Part shown: positions 15,811-23,497 of the stretch, piece by piece
Layout: every line of letters starts with the position of its first letter
Position numbering within the stretch: the stretch's first letter is position 1
Source of the DNA: JBGSMF01 sp964651475
Lineage (GTDB): Bacteria; Chloroflexota; Anaerolineae; Fen-1058
Assembly: GCA_964651475.1 (NCBI GenBank)
Contig: CAZYXV010000014.1
Span: 52,525-116,524, forward strand
DNA length: 64,000 bases
Direction: 5' to 3'
Position numbers and translations under genes: made by a program
Notes under the pieces: generated by a model
Told to the model about the DNA's origin: nothing
Databases searched by the model: none
The model's input: only the letters and a program-made list of their open reading frames with translations

Positions 15811-16623
15811 ATGAGCGCCCGCATCTGCCTGCAAAACGGCGCCTTTAGCTATGGCCGCCGGGAGATCTTTGGCGGGCTGAACCTGGCCCTGGCCGCTGGC
15901 GAGCGTCTTTGCCTGCTCGGCCCCAACGGCTGCGGCAAAACCACCTTGCTGCGCTGCCTGGGCGGCATGCTCAAGCTAAGGGAGGGCCGCTTGCTGTTCA
16001 ATGGGCGAGAGGCGGCCTCTCTGAGCGAGACGGACCGGGCCAGGCTGGTTGGCTTTGTCTTTCAAGAGCATACGGTTCACTTTCCCTATTCTGTGCTGGA
16101 TATCGCGCAGATGGGACGAGCGCCCCACCTGGATTTTTTTGCGTCGCCTTCCCCCAAAGACCGGCGCATTGCGCTGCAGGCGCTCGAAATGGTGGGCATT
16201 GCTCACCTGCAGTACCAGCGTTACACCGAAATCAGCGGCGGAGAACGCCAACTGGCGCTGATTGCCAGGGCGCTGGCGCAGGAACCGGAGGTCTTGCTGC
16301 TGGACGAGCCAACCGCTCACCTGGATTTTGGAAACCAGCTCTTGATCTTGGAAACGATCAACCGCCTGGCCCGCGACGAGGGCATGGCGATCATGATGGC
16401 CACGCACTTTCCAGATCACGCTCTTTTAGCTTCCAACCAGGTTGTTTTGATGAAAGCGGGCGGCTTTATGGTCGCCGGCTTGCCGCAGCAGGTTATCACC
16501 GAGGAAAACCTCCATCGGCTGTACGGCGTCAGCGTCAGGGTCATTGGCGTAGATAGCCGCGCCGGCCAGCGAAGCGCCGTCGTCCCTATGTTGAATGAGT
16601 TGAAAACTTGGGAGAGAGAATGA
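15811..16623 (+). CDS. ABC transporter ATP-binding protein (FepC/BtuD type)
   Basis: A 270-residue ATPase with Walker A LLGPNGCGKTTLLR, Q-loop FVFQEHTVHFPYSVL, signature ISGGERQLALIA, Walker B VLLLDEPTAHLDFG and H-loop MMATHFPDH. The ATG follows the permease stop with no gap, and its own stop overlaps the start of the radical SAM gene (ATGA), so the genes are translationally coupled. It powers the FecCD permease. Confidence 0.94.
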   Translation: MSARICLQNGAFSYGRREIFGGLNLALAAGERLCLLGPNGCGKTTLLRCLGGMLKLREGRLLFNGREAASLSETDRARLVGFVFQEHTVHFPYSVLDIAQMGRAPHLDFFASPSPKDRRIALQALEMVGIAHLQYQRYTEISGGERQLALIARALAQEPEVLLLDEPTAHLDFGNQLLILETINRLARDEGMAIMMATHFPDHALLASNQVVLMKAGGFMVAGLPQQVITEENLHRLYGVSVRVIGVDSRAGQRSAVVPMLNELKTWERE

Positions 16624-17630
16624 ACCAGATTGAGTGCCCCTTTTGTGAGCGCCGCTGTTCCTTGACGGAGGCCGGGGGCGGATTCTGCCAAATGTATCAC
16701 GCGCCAGACGGCCGGGTTGTCGAGCGATTTGCCCATCGTTATAGCGGCATGTTCATCAACCACATCGAGGCCGTGCCTTTCTATCATTTTCAACCGGGCA
16801 GCCGGACCTTTGTCCTGGGCGGCGCAGGGTGCGATTTTGATTGTCACTACTGTTCGAACGCTTACGTCGCCCGCTCTGAGCCGGAGCCGTTGTTGGTCTA
16901 TCACCTTTCTCCCCAGCGGGTCATTGCCCTGGCCCGGCAGAATGGCTGCCACAACATTGCCTTTGCCGTCAACGAGCCGGGCGTGGCGCTCCCATCGCTG
17001 CTTGAGCTGGCAGAGGCGGCGCGGGCAGAAAACATCCCGGTTGGGGCATTGACCAATGGTTATTTGCAGCCCGCCGCCGCCGAAAGCCTGGGCGAGGCAT
17101 TCGCTTTTGTCAACGTGAGCCTCAAGGCGTTCCGCGATGCGTTCTACCAGCGTTATGTCGGCGTTCCATCGGCTGGCCCCGTTCTGCGCACGATTGAGAT
17201 TGTGCGCCGCAAGACTCACGTGGAAATCAGCACACCCATCGTGCAAGGGTTGAACGACGAGGACATTCCCGATATCGCGGCGTTCATCGCTTCGGTTGAC
17301 CCCAACATGGCCTGGCACGTCTTTCGCCTGCTGCCCGAATACAAGATGGCGGACTGCGAGCGCCCCTCTATCGAGCGCGTGAACGCAGCTTTGCAAACCG
17401 CCCGGCAGACTTTGCCCTACATCTACTTTGGCAACTTTGTCGGCTCACAGTGGGTGAACACGCATTGCCCACAGTGCGGCGCGGTGGTGATTGAACGGAT
17501 TAACCTGGGCGGGTGCGGGGCCAAATCGAGGGCGTACTATTTGCAGGATAATTGCTGCATGGCGTGCCATTATCGCTTGCCAATCGCGGGAGCGCCTGTG
17601 GCATGGAATTCCGAGGAACTGGGCCAATGA
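16620..17630 (+). CDS. radical SAM protein, PflA/AmmeMemoRadiSam-like
   Basis: A 336-residue protein with the radical SAM cluster Cys71-Cys75-Cys78 (GAGCDFDCHYC). Before it lies a rubredoxin-like cysteine set (CPFCERRC at residues 6-13, Cys23), and near the C terminus come CPQCG, a glycine-rich stretch, then NCCMACHYR, suggesting extra metal or cluster binding. The layout matches PflA-like enzymes called AmmeMemoRadiSam, but Memo and AMMECR1 partners are absent. It overlaps the ATPase stop and the next gene start by four bases each, so it belongs to the uptake operon. It may process the imported compound or build the matching cofactor, an inference. Confidence 0.88.
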   Translation: MNQIECPFCERRCSLTEAGGGFCQMYHAPDGRVVERFAHRYSGMFINHIEAVPFYHFQPGSRTFVLGGAGCDFDCHYCSNAYVARSEPEPLLVYHLSPQRVIALARQNGCHNIAFAVNEPGVALPSLLELAEAARAENIPVGALTNGYLQPAAAESLGEAFAFVNVSLKAFRDAFYQRYVGVPSAGPVLRTIEIVRRKTHVEISTPIVQGLNDEDIPDIAAFIASVDPNMAWHVFRLLPEYKMADCERPSIERVNAALQTARQTLPYIYFGNFVGSQWVNTHCPQCGAVVIERINLGGCGAKSRAYYLQDNCCMACHYRLPIAGAPVAWNSEELGQ

Positions 17631-18757
17631 CACTGGGAGTGATAGACGTTGTTGACTGGCAAACAACCGTAGACCTGGCCAATGGTCTGCCGGCGAGCGT
17701 TGAGCATCCACTGGTAAGCCTGGCGTCTGAGCTTGTCAGGCGGCATCCTTATCCGGGCGACCTGGCCCCTGGCGCTAGCCGCTGGGTGACGGATGTGGCG
17801 CTCGACTTGAACGAGCGTTACGGCCCCGAGCTGATGCTGCTTGTCTATGCCAACGCTTACCTGGCTGCCTCGTTCAAGCCTTTGAGCGCCGCAGCCCGCG
17901 CGGCGCGCATCTGGGAGGTTTTTGACGAGATTCAGCGTTTTGTGAACGCAAGTGGGTTCTCGCCGATCATTGTGGGGTTGGGTGGACTGGTTCCCCTGGC
18001 CGGCTATGTGTACACCGCCGATCTCGACGGGCGCGCCATCGCCGGCGGGATGACGGCTCGCTATGCCGGCTTGAACCGGCCCTCGCCGCGCGACCTGGCT
18101 TGGCTGGCGTCTCACCCTGGCGTCGAGCGCGTGATTGCCCGGGACGATTTTTGCGCCCAGTTCGGCGGGGTAGAACAGTTTTACCAGCGATTTCCCGATT
18201 ACGTGCTGGCGGCCAGGGAAGGCTATTTGTTTCGCGGCGTGGGCAGCAGCGCGCGCCCTACCTATGCCGTGCCTGGCTTTGCCCAGACTATTCCGCTGCA
18301 CACCACGCTCGGCGAGGCCAGCGCGCTCACCGACCTGGCCGGACTGGCGCTGCGCGCCCTGGAGCGCGATAAAGTGGCGTTGATCCTGGTTGAGGGCGTA
18401 GGGTGCGAATCTTTCCCGCTGCCCTTTTGCCCCATCTCAAATGCCTGCCATTGGTATTGCTACTCTATCGGTGAAGGGCAATACCTGGCCATCACCGCCG
18501 GCAAGCATTTTGTCGAGCGTCCCTATCCGCCCGGCTATGATTATCTCCCCGACGACGACGAGAACAAGCCCTATCCGTTTTCAGGCATCTTGTCTGAGCT
18601 GCCCCCCGATACCCTGGGGCGGCGCTGGCGCGGCAAAAGCGCGGCAGCAGGCAGCCGGAGCATTCTCACTCACACGGCCGCCGGGGCAGATATCACCGTC
18701 GAATGCTTTGCCCGGGCGCTGTACAACCACGGCGCGATGGCGGTGGTTGAGGTGTGA
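17627..18757 (+). CDS. unrecognised 376-aa protein coupled to the radical SAM gene
   Basis: I do not recognise a family. The protein looks soluble, with no signal peptide. Conserved-looking blocks are FSPIIVGLGGLVPLAGYVY, GVERVIARDDFCAQFGG, YLFRGVGSSARPTYAVPGF, VALILVEGVGCES, a cysteine-rich stretch FCPISNACHWYCYSIGE, and an acidic turn YLPDDDENKPYP. The glycine turn after hydrophobic strands and the Cys/His cluster would suit a metal-dependent enzyme. The ATG at 17627 overlaps the radical SAM stop (ATGA), a strong sign of functional linkage. An alternative longer start lies inside the radical SAM gene and is less likely. Confidence 0.82.
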   Translation: MTLGVIDVVDWQTTVDLANGLPASVEHPLVSLASELVRRHPYPGDLAPGASRWVTDVALDLNERYGPELMLLVYANAYLAASFKPLSAAARAARIWEVFDEIQRFVNASGFSPIIVGLGGLVPLAGYVYTADLDGRAIAGGMTARYAGLNRPSPRDLAWLASHPGVERVIARDDFCAQFGGVEQFYQRFPDYVLAAREGYLFRGVGSSARPTYAVPGFAQTIPLHTTLGEASALTDLAGLALRALERDKVALILVEGVGCESFPLPFCPISNACHWYCYSIGEGQYLAITAGKHFVERPYPPGYDYLPDDDENKPYPFSGILSELPPDTLGRRWRGKSAAAGSRSILTHTAAGADITVECFARALYNHGAMAVVEV

Positions 18758-18905
18758 GCGTTATTCACAGCGCTCATTTGACCGCGCCAAAAACAAGATC
18801 CGCCGACCGTTCACCCCCCAAATCTGACCGTTTGCCGCGCAAGCGTTGCGCCAGCCCCTGTCCTTTGGTACCATAGAATCAAAAATACCAACAGGGAGGC
18901 GCAAA

Positions 18906-19421
18906 ATGAAACGCTTAGAGTTTATCTACAAGCTGCATCCGTACGCGCTGTGCTGCATCTCGGGGCCGCTGACGGTTGTCCAAATCATCCTCGCTTTTGT
19001 CATCCATCAACCACGCAACGAAACGCTACAGTGGATGGGCTGGATTCTGTGGTGGACTTCGGCCATCTTTGGCTGGCTGCCGATTTTTACCCTGCGCAGA
19101 AGGGGCGGCGTGCCCAAAGGCAAAAGTTACGTCCACACCACCAGGCTGGTGGATAGCGGCGTCTATGCCATCGTTCGCCACCCGCAGATGGGTACCGCCT
19201 GGCTATTAATGTGCGCGGGGTTGATGCTCATCACCCAGCACTGGCTCAGCATTGCGTTGGGCGTCCCGGCGATGGCGCTGGCCTACCTGGATGTGCTAAA
19301 GGCCGACCAGGAAGGCATTGACAAGTTCGGTGACGCCTACCGGCGATACATGGAACGCGTGCCGCGCGTGAATTTCGTGGCCGGCATTATCCGGCTGATT
19401 GCGCGGCGAGCCACTGCATAA
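18906..19421 (+). CDS. isoprenylcysteine carboxyl methyltransferase-like membrane protein
   Basis: A 171-residue integral membrane protein of the ICMT/PEMT superfamily: four to five hydrophobic segments and the SAM-binding signature LVDSGVYAIVRHPQMGTAWL, followed by DKFGDAYRRYMERVPR. Bacterial relatives methylate small or lipid substrates in the membrane. GGGAGG precedes the ATG by 6 bases; an upstream in-frame opening lacks such a site. It begins a plus-strand set running to 26284. Confidence 0.87.
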   Translation: MKRLEFIYKLHPYALCCISGPLTVVQIILAFVIHQPRNETLQWMGWILWWTSAIFGWLPIFTLRRRGGVPKGKSYVHTTRLVDSGVYAIVRHPQMGTAWLLMCAGLMLITQHWLSIALGVPAMALAYLDVLKADQEGIDKFGDAYRRYMERVPRVNFVAGIIRLIARRATA

Positions 19422-19435
19422 GAGGGGCGCATCCA

Positions 19436-20059
19436 ATGGATACGCTAGCTTTCTGGAATCGCGTCGCCGCATATAACGAGGCAACGTGGCCGGCACAGGC
19501 TTTGACAATCGTCGCAGCCGCATACCTGACGTATCGCGTGTTCGCCAGGCCAGGCGCAAAGACAGACGCGTGGATAAAGGCATTCCTCGCCTTTGCCTTC
19601 ACGTGGAACGGCAGCGTGTTTTTCCTGGTCTTTGTCAGGAATCCAATCTCGATGTTCACCGGCGCGCCGCTGTTCGTCATTGTATCCGTCCTGTTCGTGG
19701 TGGACATTTTCGCCAAGAGAACGCACTTCGAGCTACCTGAGGGCAGGTGGATGAGAGGGATCACCATCGCCTGGATCGCGCTGGCGGCTGTGTATCCCCT
19801 GCTCGGCTGGCCCCTGGGGCACACGTGGCCGAGGGTTTTGTTGCCCCTGTTCCCCTGCCCGCTCACCGTGTTCGCCATCGCCCTGGTCGCCGCCGCGCCC
19901 AAGTCTGACAAGAAAGTGTTTATCGCCTTGCTGCCGTGGGCGCTGATGGGATTGCCCAAGTGCTTTGGCGCGCTCGACTGCTACGAGGACTGCATCTTGT
20001 TTGCCAGTGGCGTCTACGGGCTGATCGTGCTCATCAGGAATTGGAGGTTAATCCAATGA
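19436..20059 (+). CDS. DUF6064-family membrane protein
   Basis: A 207-residue protein with about six to seven membrane helices. The N terminus, FWNRVAAYNEATWPAQ, is typical of the DUF6064 family, whose function is unknown. It starts 14 bases after the methyltransferase stop, and its stop overlaps the next methyltransferase start (ATGA), so the genes are co-translated. Confidence 0.8.
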   Translation: MDTLAFWNRVAAYNEATWPAQALTIVAAAYLTYRVFARPGAKTDAWIKAFLAFAFTWNGSVFFLVFVRNPISMFTGAPLFVIVSVLFVVDIFAKRTHFELPEGRWMRGITIAWIALAAVYPLLGWPLGHTWPRVLLPLFPCPLTVFAIALVAAAPKSDKKVFIALLPWALMGLPKCFGALDCYEDCILFASGVYGLIVLIRNWRLIQ

Positions 20060-20751
20060 TAACAGTAGCTCGCTCAGACAATTGGTTCATCAGGCGGATA
20101 ATGAAGCTGACCTGTTTCGAAAAGTGGCTCATCAACAGCCCGCACCACGCCCGGCATACGGAGCGAACAGCGCTGGCCTTGCTCAGGCGTGTCAGCCTGC
20201 CATCCCAGCCGCGCTGCCTGGAGATTGGTTGCGGACAGGGAACGCTGGCGCGATTGTTGGTGGAACGGTACGGCGCACAGATGGTCGCCAGTGACTATGA
20301 CCCGGCGCAAGTAGCGCTGGCCCAGGAGCGGCTGGCTGATCTGGGCGAACAAGTCGAGTTCCGCGTCGCGGACGCCCGCATGATTCCATTCGACGACGCA
20401 GAGTTTGACGCCGTCTTTTCCTTCGGAGTGCTGCACCACATCTTGCATGGATGGCGAGAGGCGGTGGCAGAGATAGCCCGCGTGCTGTGTAGCCCTGAGC
20501 CTGTCCAAGGGAAACCGGGCGGGTGGTTCGTCTTTACCGACATAATCGTGGCTCCGCGCGCAGCTCGCTTGATGAGGCGGCTGCTGCCCCGATTCGATCA
20601 GCTAGAGGAGACAGCCTTGCGGGAATGTCTGGCCCAAAATGGCCTGAGCCTGGAACATTGCGAGTGCGGTCGGGGCGAATTTATGATTATGGCTGGGCTG
20701 ATGAGCTACTGTATGGCTGTCGCCCGCAAATCACCCAAGAACAAGGAATAG
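20056..20751 (+). CDS. class I SAM methyltransferase carrying an in-frame repeat insertion
   Basis: A 231-residue methyltransferase: motif I CLEIGCGQGTLARLL, strand 2 VASDYDPAQ, motif IV EFDAVFSFGVLHHI, then EIARVL interrupted by about eight extra residues (CSPEPVQG) before KPGGWFVFTDI. In this fold 'ARVLKPGG' is normally continuous, and the inserted DNA matches a dispersed repeat of this genome (see 20487-20512). The frame stays open, so the enzyme may still fold. The start overlaps the DUF6064 stop. Substrate unknown. Confidence 0.88.
   Translation: MITVARSDNWFIRRIMKLTCFEKWLINSPHHARHTERTALALLRRVSLPSQPRCLEIGCGQGTLARLLVERYGAQMVASDYDPAQVALAQERLADLGEQVEFRVADARMIPFDDAEFDAVFSFGVLHHILHGWREAVAEIARVLCSPEPVQGKPGGWFVFTDIIVAPRAARLMRRLLPRFDQLEETALRECLAQNGLSLEHCECGRGEFMIMAGLMSYCMAVARKSPKNKE
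20487..20512 (+). repeat. fragment of a dispersed palindromic repeat inside a coding sequence
   Basis: The stretch CCCTGAGCCTGTCCAAGGG matches the arm CCTGAGCCTGTCGAAGG of the repeats at 50069-50118 and 51801-51822 with one change. It lies in frame in the methyltransferase gene exactly where extra residues interrupt a conserved motif. Confidence 0.7.
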
Positions 20752-20755
20752 TTCA

Positions 20756-21484
20756 ATGCTCAAGATCAAAGATGGATTGAGGCAAATCGAGTGGATAAAA
20801 TGGGCGCCCAATAGCGACATCCCAGTTGCGCTGCTCAGCCTGGCCTGGATGACGTTTGCCTACTATGCGATGCACCATAGCGATTCACTGCCGTTCATCG
20901 TGTGCGGATTCTCGCTCTTCACGAACCTGATCGTCAACGTCGCCTTCCCAACCTGGTGGGTCGTCGGCTACCGCAAGCAGCCGTTGAGCGAGCTGGGCGT
21001 CACCACGCGCCACTGGCTGCCCAGCCTGCTCATCAGCTTGCTGATAGCGGGGTTCTATGCGCTGCAACTGCAACCTGTCTTGGAGAAAGAAGATTGGCTA
21101 CCCCGGATGCTGTACTGCGCGCTCTGCCTGTGGGAGCCTTTCTTTATCCACGGCTGGCTGCAACTGCGCTTCGAGCGCGCCTTGGGCGTCCTGCCAGGCA
21201 TCGTGATGGCCGGACTGGGGCTTGCGATTTTCCACGCCGGCAGCACGCCCAACCAATTCTTGTTCGAGCTTTTCATATCGGGCGTCGCCTGCGCCGCGCT
21301 CTTTCGCCTAACACGCAGCCTGCTGGTACTGTGGCCCCTGGGATGGACACTGGCCTCTGCGGTGGGGACGGCGCAGACCGGAACAACCTTTAGCTGGATA
21401 GTCGTTGCCACCTACATCGTGATTGTGATCCTCCAACTGGGCTTTGTCGCCTTTATGGGCCTAGGCTCGCGGCGCGTGATTTGA
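20756..21484 (+). CDS. CPBP-like membrane protein
   Basis: A 242-residue polytopic membrane protein. The stretch LWEPFFIHGWLQLRFERALG followed by GLAIFHAG matches the CPBP protease core in the same degenerate form as the protein at 8029-8847 (one Glu, then GW/FxxLR.E.A.G, and a later His). About eight hydrophobic segments. It starts 4 bases after the methyltransferase stop. Relatives include intramembrane proteases and bacteriocin self-immunity proteins; with catalytic residues reduced, its activity is uncertain. Confidence 0.72.
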   Translation: MLKIKDGLRQIEWIKWAPNSDIPVALLSLAWMTFAYYAMHHSDSLPFIVCGFSLFTNLIVNVAFPTWWVVGYRKQPLSELGVTTRHWLPSLLISLLIAGFYALQLQPVLEKEDWLPRMLYCALCLWEPFFIHGWLQLRFERALGVLPGIVMAGLGLAIFHAGSTPNQFLFELFISGVACAALFRLTRSLLVLWPLGWTLASAVGTAQTGTTFSWIVVATYIVIVILQLGFVAFMGLGSRRVI

Positions 21485-21546
21485 CATCGCATCCAGTTCG
21501 CGTATGATTATTGATGTTTGCATAGCTAAAAGGTAATTGCTCAGCA

Positions 21547-21627
21547 ACCCTCCCGCAGGTTACAAGTTTGGCTACCTGGGTAGAGTGGCGCTTGTTCATC
21601 CACAAGCATTCAAACCTGCGGGAGGGT
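21547..21627. repeat. palindromic element, 15-bp perfect arms (CCCTCCCGCAGGTT family)
   Basis: ACCCTCCCGCAGGTT at 21547-21561 and its exact complement at 21613-21627 enclose 51 bases. The same arms occur around a 10-base loop at 34114-34151. It lies just upstream of the sensor kinase gene and could form a long stem in its leader. Confidence 0.8.
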
Positions 21628-21640
21628 AGGAAAAGCTGCG

Positions 21641-22702
21641 ATGGCAGAGAAAAATCGCCCAGTTGACAACAACAAACTCAGGCTGCTCGTGCACGACATT
21701 GTCACGCCTCTTTTTGGCTCTACCATCGCCGTCGCCTATGCAATCGGGCGTTTGGATTGGAGAGCGCTCGGCACAGGGCTTGTGATAACGGGCATGTTGG
21801 CGCTTTTCTGGAAGCTGGATCGCACTTTTATCTACCCGCATATCAAGCGCATACCGCAGGATTGGCTGCGAATGGAGACAGAGATGTTTGTCTCCGTTGC
21901 CGAACACCTCCTGGGCGCGCTGCTGGCGCTGGTCGCCTGCGGCTATGTCTTTGGCTTTGAGGTCGCGCCCACAACCTCGTGGCTGCTCCTGGTCGGCATC
22001 ATGATGATCTTTCCCATCCTCCATGGCGCAGAGATGGCCGTGGGCTACTACCGCCAACTGCGGGAAAAGGAGCGCGTGGAGCAAGAGTTGCGGATGCTGG
22101 CCACCCAAGCGGAGATCAAGGCGCTCAAGGCTCAAATCAACCCTCACTTTTTGTTCAACACACTCAACACAATCGCCGCGCTCATCCACACCAACCCGGC
22201 GCTGGCCGAGGCGACGGTCGAACGATTGGCAGAGATGCTGCGCTATGTGCTGGCCAGCACCGAGAGGGGGATGGCGCCGTTGGCGGAGGAACTGGCTTTC
22301 GTTGACAGTTACCTGGAGATAGAGCAAGCCCGCTTTGGCCACCGGCTGCGCGTCACGCGCGAAATCGCGCCAGAAACGCTGCAAGCGGCCCTACCCAGCC
22401 TGATCCTCCAGCCGCTGGTGGAAAATGCCGTCCGACACGGTCAGGGAGCTAACGGCAGCATAGACCTGACCATCCGCGCCTTGCTCCAAGGAAACGAGAT
22501 ACAGATTGCCATCGCAGACCGTGGGCCTGGCATGCCGCCAGGTTACAAAATAGGCAGTTGGCCTGGCCACGGCCTGCGCAATGTGGACGAGCGGTTGCGC
22601 AAGACCTACGGGTGTGGTCTGGAGGTTGAGAAGAACGAGCCGAGAGGAACATTGGTGACAGTGAGACTCTCCAGGAGGAACGATGCGCATCCTGATCGTT
22701 GA
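21641..22702 (+). CDS. LytS-type sensor histidine kinase
   Basis: A 353-residue membrane kinase. Four hydrophobic segments (about residues 20-130) are followed by a coiled coil (REKERVEQELRMLATQAE) and the His_kinase domain with the phosphoacceptor His169 in AQINPHFLFNTLNTI, then the ATPase domain with N-box LVENAVRHG and G-boxes DRGPGMPPG and GHGLRNVDERL. This short type always pairs with a LytTR regulator, found next with a 20-base overlap. Target genes are probably nearby, such as the ABC exporter at 24690-26284. Confidence 0.94.
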   Translation: MAEKNRPVDNNKLRLLVHDIVTPLFGSTIAVAYAIGRLDWRALGTGLVITGMLALFWKLDRTFIYPHIKRIPQDWLRMETEMFVSVAEHLLGALLALVACGYVFGFEVAPTTSWLLLVGIMMIFPILHGAEMAVGYYRQLREKERVEQELRMLATQAEIKALKAQINPHFLFNTLNTIAALIHTNPALAEATVERLAEMLRYVLASTERGMAPLAEELAFVDSYLEIEQARFGHRLRVTREIAPETLQAALPSLILQPLVENAVRHGQGANGSIDLTIRALLQGNEIQIAIADRGPGMPPGYKIGSWPGHGLRNVDERLRKTYGCGLEVEKNEPRGTLVTVRLSRRNDAHPDR

Positions 22703-23426
22703 CGACGAGGCTCTGGCCAGAGAGCGCCTCAAGCGGCTGCTGGCAGACATCAAAGGCGTGGAAATTATTGGGCAAGCCGACGACGGCGTTCGGGCGGTAG
22801 AATTGATCGAGCAAGAGCAGCCCGACCTGGTGCTGCTTGACATCCAGATGCCGGGGCTGGATGGCTTTGGCGTCATTCAAGCCCTGAAGGAGCCGCCGCC
22901 AATCATTTTTGTCACCGCCTACGACGAGCATGCCATCCGCGCTTTTGAGGTCAACGCATTGGATTATTTGCTCAAGCCCTTTAGCCGGGAGCGGCTGGAG
23001 AAGGCTATCCACCGCGCCCAGCAAGAACTGGCCGAGGAGCGCGACCTGTCTGCTCGCTTTGCTCCACTGCTGGATGGTTTGACTGCCCAAGGGCGTTACC
23101 TGACCCGGCTGGCCGTGCGCGAGCGCGACCACATTCGCGTGTTGGGTGCGGACGAGATAGACTGGATCAACGTCGAGGATGAGCAAGTCTACGTCCACGC
23201 CGGAAATGTAGTCTATCCCGTTCCGCGAACGCTGGCCGAGCTGGAGGCGCGGCTCGACCCGGCCCATTTCTTCCGCGCTCACCGCTCTGCACTCGTCAAC
23301 CTCGATCGAGTAAGCGAAATCATTCCCTGGTTCAAGGGCAGCCACAAACTGCGCCTGACCACCGGCGCGGAAGTCGAATTGAGCCGGGCGCAGGCGCGCG
23401 TGCTGCGCAAGCGGCTGGATTGGTGA
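22683..23426 (+). CDS. LytTR-family response regulator
   Basis: A 247-residue regulator: receiver domain (residues 1-120) with Asp7/Asp8 and phosphoacceptor Asp53 (LVLLDIQMPG), and a C-terminal LytTR DNA-binding domain (FFRAHRSALVNLDRVSEIIP, then GAEVELSRAQARVLRKRL). It overlaps the kinase gene by 20 bases. LytTR regulators bind direct repeats upstream of membrane or bacteriocin-type genes. Confidence 0.95.
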   Translation: MRILIVDDEALARERLKRLLADIKGVEIIGQADDGVRAVELIEQEQPDLVLLDIQMPGLDGFGVIQALKEPPPIIFVTAYDEHAIRAFEVNALDYLLKPFSRERLEKAIHRAQQELAEERDLSARFAPLLDGLTAQGRYLTRLAVRERDHIRVLGADEIDWINVEDEQVYVHAGNVVYPVPRTLAELEARLDPAHFFRAHRSALVNLDRVSEIIPWFKGSHKLRLTTGAEVELSRAQARVLRKRLDW

Positions 23427-23497
23427 CCAACTTTTCCGATTGCCATTTTTGGCGATAATATAAGTTGGCGTTATCTCACCGTACACTGGAGGAACAT

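Noticed and set aside
16620..17630. AmmeMemoRadiSam system
   Set aside because: The radical SAM enzyme resembles that family, but Memo and AMMECR1 genes are absent from the window.
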